Source: JANLSE01 sp038214135 (GTDB taxonomy: Bacteria > Chloroflexota > Chloroflexia > Chloroflexales > Roseiflexaceae). From it: a DNA stretch of 52,588 nt. Location of the stretch: the NCBI GenBank assembly GCA_038214135.1, contig JBBQSD010000030.1:1-52588 (forward strand), written 5' to 3'. Both the position numbers and the translations under genes were made by a program. The notes beneath the pieces were generated by a model. That model did not search any database. It had not been told where the DNA came from and worked only from the letters and a program-made list of their open reading frames with translations. Position 1 is the stretch's first letter, and every line of letters starts with the position of its first letter. Shown piece after piece: positions 31,253-37,606 of the stretch.

Positions 31253-32976
31253 GGTTGGACTCCCAACGCCGCTGCAAGCACCTGACGCGCAATGGGAAGT
31301 GCATTGCGGCTGCCTTCGCCACCATGTTCGACAATCACGGCGATTGCGAAGCGCGGCTGCTCAAGCGGGGCGATCGCCACAAACCATGAGTGCGGTGCGC
31401 CGCCCGGTGCTTCGGCGGTGCCCGTTTTCGCACCAATCGTTATGCCCGGCAGTGCCACTGGCTTGGCATAGCCAAACTCAACCGATGAGCGCATGACATC
31501 ACGCAATTGGGCTGCGGCTTGAATGTTGATCGCCTGGCGGATGATAGTTGGCTTTGCGGCACTACGGATCTGATCACCAACGCGAACATCCTGCACTAGA
31601 TAGGGCCGCATCAGTATGCCGTTGTTTGCCACTAACGCCACCATCTGCGCCATGTCGAGCGGGGTCACGAGCGCCTGTCCCTGGCCGAATGATGTATCCG
31701 CAAGGGCGACTGGTCGCTGCAAGAAGGCTGGATCATTGGCAATCGTGCCTGCCTCAGCTGGAATATCGAGCAGCGCGGGTTCGGCTGGTGCATCTGCGAA
31801 ACCCAACCCGAATCGCCCGGCATAATCAGCGAAACGCTCGGCTCCCAGGCCGAGGCCAATCTGGGCAAAAGCGGTATTGCACGACCATGCATACACGCGG
31901 CGTAGGTCGGAGGGATCGCCAGTGCGTTGGGCGAGATTCTCGACGGCATTCACCACCGGTGGTGCGCCAGCGTCGGTATTCAGCCGATTCGGGCACGTTA
32001 CCTGCGCTTCAGGCCCAGTGAGCAAGCCACTATCCAGCGCTGCAGCGGCGGTCAGTGTTTTGATTACCGAGCCTGGCGGATAGCGCCCCTGCGTCGCCCG
32101 ATTCAGCAGCGGGCTATCGCTTCGTTCGGTCAAGCCCTGCCAGAACGCTTGCACCTGCGCCACCTGCTCGGCACTCGCTGTATCCGCGAGCACGAGCTGG
32201 TTTGGGTCAAAGCGCGGGTAGGTTGCCAATGCCAGAATGGCACCCGTACGCGGATCAAGCACTACCACCGCTCCTGGACGATCACCGAGGGCGGCCTGGG
32301 CGGCCTGCTGCAATGTGGCATCTAGGGTCAGATAGACATCGGCAGGCTGCGTCGTGAATGGCGTGCCGAGCAGCCGCGACTCAAGCAAGGCTGTGACCGA
32401 GAAGGTTCGGGTTCCAGAAAGATCAAGATCGCGTGCTGATTCTACCCCGCTGTTGCCATATAGGCGGCTCTGAAAACCAATGATATTGCCCAAATCTGGA
32501 AACGGATAGATGCGTCGGCCATCACGCGTTTCTGCAAGCACAACACCATTGCGATCACGGATTGTGCCGCGAACAGATGCCCCGATCATCACAGGCCAGA
32601 TGCGACCATTCCCTAATGCCGTTCGATCACCTGGGCGCAGCGCTGTTGCTTGATCCGGTGCCGTAGCCCCCACCTCACGTAGTTGCGCGACCCGTATCCG
32701 CGTGGTGCTGGCCTGCCCGATCTGCTCGCGGCCTAATTGCAGCGCAACCGCCACAAAACTCAGTACGACAATCAGGCTCAACCGAGCGATGCCATGCACG
32801 CCTGGCGCTGCACGCTGCGTGATTAGTGCCCGCGGCAGGAGCGACAGCAACCACAGGCTGGTTAGCAGATGCAGCCGCCATTGCATCATACTCAGTACAA
32901 CCATGCCAATACCAAGCAGCAGAATTGCACAGACAAAGCCGAAACCGGCGATTGCGTATCGTGTGCGTGGTGCCAT
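31249..32976 (-). CDS. Class B penicillin-binding protein (peptidoglycan transpeptidase)
   Basis: Cross-links peptidoglycan stems during elongation or division. Of the 575 aa, several hydrophobic segments lie in the first 80 residues (more than the usual single anchor), then the PBP dimerisation region (GTIRDRNGVVLAETRDG) and the transpeptidase domain. Active-site motifs: Ser303-Val-Ile-Lys306, Ser365-Cys-Asn367 and Lys517-Thr-Gly-Thr520. It resembles the PbpA type of actinobacteria. It is read directly after the FtsW/RodA gene (7-base gap), its cognate glycosyltransferase, and before the TPR lipoprotein gene. The start ATG at 32976 has AGGA upstream. Confidence 0.93.
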   Translation of the reverse strand: MAPRTRYAIAGFGFVCAILLLGIGMVVLSMMQWRLHLLTSLWLLSLLPRALITQRAAPGVHGIARLSLIVVLSFVAVALQLGREQIGQASTTRIRVAQLREVGATAPDQATALRPGDRTALGNGRIWPVMIGASVRGTIRDRNGVVLAETRDGRRIYPFPDLGNIIGFQSRLYGNSGVESARDLDLSGTRTFSVTALLESRLLGTPFTTQPADVYLTLDATLQQAAQAALGDRPGAVVVLDPRTGAILALATYPRFDPNQLVLADTASAEQVAQVQAFWQGLTERSDSPLLNRATQGRYPPGSVIKTLTAAAALDSGLLTGPEAQVTCPNRLNTDAGAPPVVNAVENLAQRTGDPSDLRRVYAWSCNTAFAQIGLGLGAERFADYAGRFGLGFADAPAEPALLDIPAEAGTIANDPAFLQRPVALADTSFGQGQALVTPLDMAQMVALVANNGILMRPYLVQDVRVGDQIRSAAKPTIIRQAINIQAAAQLRDVMRSSVEFGYAKPVALPGITIGAKTGTAEAPGGAPHSWFVAIAPLEQPRFAIAVIVEHGGEGSRNALPIARQVLAAALGVQP

Positions 32977-32983
32977 AGCGTTC

Positions 32984-34318
32984 CTACTGTACGTGTGGTG
33001 GCTTCCCTGCCGCAGAGATGCGCAGCAGGATACCGATCATCACAAAGTTAATCAGCGTCGATGAGCCACCATAGCTCACAAATGGCAGGGTGATACCAGT
33101 CAGTGGGATGAGGTTCGTCACACCAGCAGTGATGATAAACGCCTGCACAACGATTGCGGTCGTCAGCCCGGCTGCGAGGAGTTGCTGGAAACCATCGCGT
33201 GCGTTTCGGGCAATGCTATAGCCCTGAATGGCAAGTAGTGCATAGCAGAGCAGTAGGCCGAGTGTTCCAACAAGGCCAAGCTCCTCACCGATTGCAGCAA
33301 AGACAAAGTCGGTTTGGCTTTCTGGCACGGTTGTCGGGTTGCCAAGGCCAAGGCCAGCGCCAACCGCCCCGCCATTGGCGAAGGCATACAGTGCCTGGAT
33401 CATCTGGTAGCCGCCGCCAAACGGATCGGCCCATGGGTCACGCCAGGCATCCACGCGCGTTCGCACATGGCTGAAGATCGGATAGAGTGCGGCCGCACCT
33501 GCGCTGAATGCCAGCAGCCCGGCGGCCACATAACTTGATCGATTAGTGACCAGATAGAGCATGGCCAGGAAGATCGCAAAGAACAATAATGCCGCACCAA
33601 GATCCTTCTGGATAATAATCAGAACAATCGTCATGCCCCACATGAGCATAATCGGTACCAGATAGGGTAGGGGTGGCAGGCGCAACGGGCCGAGCCGATA
33701 CGATGCTCGACCAATCAGATCGCGGTGATCATCAAGATAGGCTGCCAGATACACAACCAGCAGAATCTTCAGTGGTTCGACAGGCTGGAGTTGGAAGAAG
33801 CCCAGGTTCAGCCATAACCGAGCACCATTGCGCTCAACACCAACAATTGTTGTCAGCCCAACCAGCAGCAACCCAAGCAGCAGCCAGGTATAGCGGTAAT
33901 GGCGCAGCCAGCGCAAGCGCCAGGGCACGAAGCTGACCAGCATAAGGATTAGGGAGCCAAGAAAGACCCAGATAACCTGTTTGATGGCGATGCCACTATG
34001 AATATCGCCATAGCGCGCAATAAGATCCGGCTCAAGGCGGCGGGCCAGTACCATGCCAACCCCAGAGAGTAGTGCGGCCAGTGGCAGCACGATCTGATCT
34101 TCCCCCCAGCCACGCAGCGCCAGGCCAATGCTGAGAATGATAAAGAAACTCACGAAGGCTGCCACAATCGCAATATCGACCCAGCGCACCTGTCCACCGG
34201 CTTCGGCGATCAAGATGCCAATCCCAGCAATCAGCAACAGGCATGCGGTGATCAGGAGTTCCAGTTCCAGCAGACGCCCACCGATACGCTGACGTATGCT
34301 CGTGAGTTGTGTATGCAC
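32984..34318 (-). CDS. FtsW/RodA/SpoVE-family peptidoglycan glycosyltransferase
   Basis: A SEDS-family polytopic membrane protein of 444 aa with about 10-12 membrane segments that polymerises lipid II. Family signatures: LGFFQLQPVEPLKILLVVYL, KDLGAALLFFAIFLAMLYLV (with the catalytic-region Asp), and near the end QAFIITAGVTNLIPLTGITL and PFVSYGGSSTLINFVMIGIL. It is encoded between the Ser/Thr kinase and PBP genes, as in actinobacterial pknB-pbpA-rodA clusters. The start is a GTG 3 bases after the kinase stop, so translation is coupled. RodA versus FtsW cannot be decided from sequence by eye. Confidence 0.93.
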   Translation of the reverse strand: MHTQLTSIRQRIGGRLLELELLITACLLLIAGIGILIAEAGGQVRWVDIAIVAAFVSFFIILSIGLALRGWGEDQIVLPLAALLSGVGMVLARRLEPDLIARYGDIHSGIAIKQVIWVFLGSLILMLVSFVPWRLRWLRHYRYTWLLLGLLLVGLTTIVGVERNGARLWLNLGFFQLQPVEPLKILLVVYLAAYLDDHRDLIGRASYRLGPLRLPPLPYLVPIMLMWGMTIVLIIIQKDLGAALLFFAIFLAMLYLVTNRSSYVAAGLLAFSAGAAALYPIFSHVRTRVDAWRDPWADPFGGGYQMIQALYAFANGGAVGAGLGLGNPTTVPESQTDFVFAAIGEELGLVGTLGLLLCYALLAIQGYSIARNARDGFQQLLAAGLTTAIVVQAFIITAGVTNLIPLTGITLPFVSYGGSSTLINFVMIGILLRISAAGKPPHVQ

Positions 34319-34321
34319 CGC

Positions 34322-35791
34322 TTAACCAATCTCTAATGGCAGTTGCAGCTCATGACGAACGGCGATATCCTGCAGGGCAGCCAGGGCGGCACGCATTGTT
34401 TCCGTTGAAAGTGAGCCATCTTGCCGTGCTGCAAGAATCTGTCGCTGAAGCAACCCAAGCGCCTGAGTTGCACCTGCCTTATCGTTGGCGATCAGCGCCT
34501 GTTCAGCATGCTCAAGGCTTGTGTTCATTGCTGGATTGGCATTCGCACCAAGGATCTGGCGTATCTGAGCCAGTGGCGTTGCACCTGGCTCAATAATGAC
34601 GGTTGGGGGTACAGCGGCAATCGGTGCTGCCTGTGTAGCTGATTCCGGCGCTGCCTGTGTCGGTATTGCCCGTGCGGGTGCTGTTCGATCACCACGCCAG
34701 GCCAGCACCATTCCAGCGAGGAGCAGGCCAACCAGCAGCAGCGCGAGCAAGGGCAGCGAGCTCTTGCGTGATTGAGTGGCAGGCGTGTGAGCGGAGGGAG
34801 TTGCTCCAACCATCGGTGCGCTCGATAGGGAAATTCGGGCAGCGGCGATTGGTTCAACAGCTGGCGTTGATGCCGCTGGGGTGGCTGGCTGCCAGGCCAC
34901 GGTTGGCAGATTATGAACAGAACCAGCTGGTGCTGCTGGCATTTGTTCTGGCCATGCCGCAGCAAGCGCTTGCGCCAGACTGGTGGCTGTGCTAAAACGA
35001 TCCTCTGGGCGCTTGGCCAGCGCACGCTGCACAACAGCCTCAACCTGTGGTGTCACACTCGGGCGTAACGGCTGAAGAGGTGGAGGAGGTTCATGCAGAT
35101 GTTTGAGCACAATTCCCAATGGCGTTCCATCATCGAATGGTGGCCGACCACTGATCAGTTCATATAGCACCACACCAAGGGCATAGATATCGCTGGCTGG
35201 CGTCAGAGTTTCCGCACGGGCCTGCTCTGGTGAGATATAGGTTGGCGTTCCCAATACCATGCCCGTCTGGGTTTTTGTTGCATCTGTAGCTGCGCTCTTG
35301 GCGATACCAAAATCAGTTAACACCAGGGCAGCATCAGCGTTATACAGCGCATTACTCGGTTTCACATCCCGATGAATGATACCGGCGGCATGTGCCACAT
35401 CCAGCGCCGCAGCCAATTGTTGGATCACCGCGATAATCTCGCGGCGCGGCATGGGCTGGTTACGAGCGGCAAGCTCGGCCAGCCGTTCAGCAAGTGTCTG
35501 GCCAGGGAGTAACTCCTGCACCATGTAGACGATCTGATCCAGCGTGCCGAAATCATAGACATGCACAATATTTGGGTGACGCAGGCGCGCAACCATACGC
35601 GCTTCCTGGCGAAACCGATCAGCAAAATCTGGCTGTGCAGATGCATCCGCAGAGAGAATTTTAATCGCAACGAGACGCTGGAGGTTATGGTCAAACCCGC
35701 GATAGACGGTCGCCATTCCTCCAATACCAAGCACGCTTTGCACTTCGTAGGCACCCAGCCGTGTGCCGATCATCGTTGATGCAGTCATCAT
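34322..35791 (-). CDS. Membrane Ser/Thr protein kinase without PASTA domains
   Basis: A Hanks-type kinase (489 aa) that probably controls the adjacent wall-synthesis proteins. Kinase motifs are complete: glycine loop GIGGMATVY (22-30), Lys44, HRD at 140-142 with VKPSN, DFG at 160-162, and GTPTYISPEQA with DIYALGVVLYEL. A single membrane segment lies at about 355-378 (SLPLLALLLVGLLLAGMVLAW). The outside part (about 110 residues) has a helical segment (LEHAEQALIANDKAGATQAL) and no PASTA repeats, unlike the PknB kinases in similar gene neighbourhoods. It follows the DUF5667-like gene on the same strand. The extracellular ligand is unknown. Confidence 0.93.
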   Translation of the reverse strand: MMTASTMIGTRLGAYEVQSVLGIGGMATVYRGFDHNLQRLVAIKILSADASAQPDFADRFRQEARMVARLRHPNIVHVYDFGTLDQIVYMVQELLPGQTLAERLAELAARNQPMPRREIIAVIQQLAAALDVAHAAGIIHRDVKPSNALYNADAALVLTDFGIAKSAATDATKTQTGMVLGTPTYISPEQARAETLTPASDIYALGVVLYELISGRPPFDDGTPLGIVLKHLHEPPPPLQPLRPSVTPQVEAVVQRALAKRPEDRFSTATSLAQALAAAWPEQMPAAPAGSVHNLPTVAWQPATPAASTPAVEPIAAARISLSSAPMVGATPSAHTPATQSRKSSLPLLALLLVGLLLAGMVLAWRGDRTAPARAIPTQAAPESATQAAPIAAVPPTVIIEPGATPLAQIRQILGANANPAMNTSLEHAEQALIANDKAGATQALGLLQRQILAARQDGSLSTETMRAALAALQDIAVRHELQLPLEIG

Positions 35792-35839
35792 CTCACAACC
35801 TTATAGAGCATACGCCAACCTATTAGGCAATGACAGCAA

Positions 35840-36718
35840 TTAATCGTCTTTCCCTTTGTCGTCATTCTTGCCCTTGTCGTCATTCTTGCCCTTATCCTGA
35901 TTAGCACCCTTGGAAGGGTTGGAGGGCGCTGGAGCGATGGTTGGTGGCACCTGGGTTGCAGCAAGCGCTGGTACAGGCGTGGCAGCAACAGGCGGTGCAA
36001 ATGCTCCTGTATTTGTTGGAGTGAGCGCGATAACGGAAGGCGTTGTGGCTGGTGCAAAAGCCACAGACATCACCGTGATCGCCTGTGCATGGAGCGCCCC
36101 ATCTTCCAGAATGAACCCCTTGATGCGTACCGACGCGCCAACGGCTGGTGTGCCATCGATCCCCGTCTGGGCATCGACTTTGATGAGCGTATCCGCGACC
36201 ATCCACTGTGTTGTGTCGATCTGTTGAATAATGCCATTCAGGGTAAATGGTGCGATGGTAGCAGCCGAGCTTGAAGCCGGCCTGATCGCACGGATCGCCA
36301 TTCCAAGGCCCAGAGCAAGCGCTAGGGCGAGTACAACAGCAAGCATAATCCCTGCTGGCCGCAACCAGTCCTGAGGCAGGCTGCCCTGATAGCCGAACTG
36401 GCGTAGCAGCCGTTCAAGTAGCACGCCGGGATCGCGGGGGATGTGTGCAGATGGTGCAGATGGTGCAGATATTGGCGATTGTGGTGCATTAGAATTGTTT
36501 TGCATATGTGCTAGTCGCGGGTGCAGTTGTGAAGTTATGGCCGCCTGTGTCGTTGCGGGTATGCTTGGCCATGCCTGGACGCGCAGTTGCGCCGCTGCCC
36601 GAAGTGGCCCTTCGATCTGGGAGCGTTGCTGCGGAAAGGCGGCGAGGCACTCATCGATTGTGGCACCAGCCTCAATCTGTGCGAGACAGGTTTGCAGAAT
36701 ATCGGTGTGATCATCCAT
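35840..36718 (-). CDS. DUF5667/DUF5666-like single-span membrane protein
   Basis: A protein of 292 aa. The cytoplasmic N-terminus (MDDHTDILQTCLAQIEAGAT-IDECLAAFPQ) resembles the anti-sigma-like DUF5667 helical region common in Chloroflexota. One membrane segment follows (GIMLAVVLALALALGLGMAI), then an outside beta-rich domain of the DUF5666 kind (LNGIIQQIDTTQWMVADTLI, VRIKGFILEDGALHAQAITV). The tail is low-complexity and charged (three KGKNDD-type units), encoded by a CTTGCCCTTGTCGTCATT direct repeat. The start was set at ATG 36718 (AGGAGAG 10 bases upstream); the frame is open to 37108. It is first in the kinase/FtsW/PBP cluster. No sigma factor gene adjoins it, so an anti-sigma role is only a possibility. 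Confidence 0.72.
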   Translation of the reverse strand: MDDHTDILQTCLAQIEAGATIDECLAAFPQQRSQIEGPLRAAAQLRVQAWPSIPATTQAAITSQLHPRLAHMQNNSNAPQSPISAPSAPSAHIPRDPGVLLERLLRQFGYQGSLPQDWLRPAGIMLAVVLALALALGLGMAIRAIRPASSSAATIAPFTLNGIIQQIDTTQWMVADTLIKVDAQTGIDGTPAVGASVRIKGFILEDGALHAQAITVMSVAFAPATTPSVIALTPTNTGAFAPPVAATPVPALAATQVPPTIAPAPSNPSKGANQDKGKNDDKGKNDDKGKDD

Positions 36719-37151
36719 TACTATGCTCTCCTGGCCCAAGCCACCGTTCCAATGCGCGTCGTGCGCTCCATATATACAACACCAATAAGCCGATCTCGTT
36801 ACGGTCTGATACGAAATCCTGATATTATTAGGTCTCCATGCAGCTACGCCTTCGCTGCGCGTTATCGGCTCTGTTCGTATGAGAAGGCAAATTCGCGATC
36901 CTGCCCTGTAAGCGCAGGCCATTTCTGTTCGAATAACGATGCATAACTCATGCAGGCGTAGCAAGAAATGTGCCAGACCCAAAGGGTACGCACAGTGGCT
37001 TGCCGACCATGAACGTCCACACCTGAAGTAGATTGAACGCATCGTACACACGATATCTATATGATTGACTTGACATACTAGAACAATTGTTCTACATTCC
37101 GATAACAATCATCTGTTATCTACCATCAAATCGAATCGAAAGGAGCAACGT
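36719..37151. other. Divergent gap with operator-bearing promoter
   Basis: About 430 bases. The part near 37070 is the promoter described separately. TGCCAGACCCAAAGGGTAC (36971-36989) repeats, inverted, a 19-base piece of the element at 13173-13191. TATATATGG near 36772 on the minus strand may be the -10 region of the cell-wall cluster. No gene or RNA was recognised. Confidence 0.55.
37070..37098 (+). promoter_or_regulatory. Promoter with GAAC-N4-GTTC operator in the spacer
   Basis: A perfect TTGACA (37070-37075) and a TACATT (37093-37098) are separated by 17 bases. The spacer contains the perfect palindrome TAGAACAATTGTTCTA (37079-37094). It has the same architecture and the same TAGAAC...GTTCTA word as the promoter at 6434-6462. 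It drives the VOC gene. Confidence 0.75.
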
Positions 37152-37523
37152 ATGGAACTCGGTGCATTTTCGATCAGCCTGGCGGTCAAGGATATTGAGG
37201 CATCGCGGGTATTCTACGAGAAGTTTGGCTTCACGGTCTTCGGTGGGAATGCCGAAGAGCACTGGCTAATCTTGAAGAATGGCGATCACATTATCGGGCT
37301 GTTTCAGGGAATGTTTGAGAAGAACATCCTGACATTTAATGCTGGTTGGGATAGCAACGCCAAGAAATTGGCCACGTTCACCGATGTGCGCGAGCTACAA
37401 CGCCAACTCAAGGCCCAGGGAGTGCAGTTGCAAGAGCAGGCGGACGAAAGCACAACAGGGCCAGCCAGTTTCATCGCTGTAGACCCAGATGGAAACCCGA
37501 TCCTTGTCGATCAGCATGTGTGA
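37152..37523 (+). CDS. VOC/glyoxalase-fold protein
   Basis: A small (123 aa) vicinal-oxygen-chelate fold protein: paired beta-alpha-beta3 modules, as in glyoxalase I, bleomycin-binding proteins and dioxygenases. The pattern is visible as AFSISLAVKDIEASRVFYEK followed by FGFTVFGG, and at the C-terminus FIAVDPDGNPILVDQH with the usual DPDGN turn. AAAGGAG lies 6-7 bases before the ATG. It is monocistronic behind a promoter with a repressor-type palindrome, so it is probably inducible. The substrate or metal is unknown; resistance to a small molecule is one possibility. Confidence 0.88.
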   Translation: MELGAFSISLAVKDIEASRVFYEKFGFTVFGGNAEEHWLILKNGDHIIGLFQGMFEKNILTFNAGWDSNAKKLATFTDVRELQRQLKAQGVQLQEQADESTTGPASFIAVDPDGNPILVDQHV

Positions 37524-37536
37524 ACACGAAGGGTTG

Positions 37537-37595
37537 TCGGGGCCGTAGAGACGCAAAATCTTGCGTCTCTACGGCCATCTTGCGTCTCTACGCCC
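37537..37595. repeat. Family E palindrome, extended copy
   Basis: GGCCGTAGAGACGCAAAATC, TTGCGTCTCTACGGCC and a further TTGCGTCTCTACGCC half-copy. It lies between the convergent VOC and copA genes and can form a long hairpin usable as terminator in both directions. Confidence 0.8.
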
Positions 37596-37606
37596 TGCCT
37601 ATGCTA

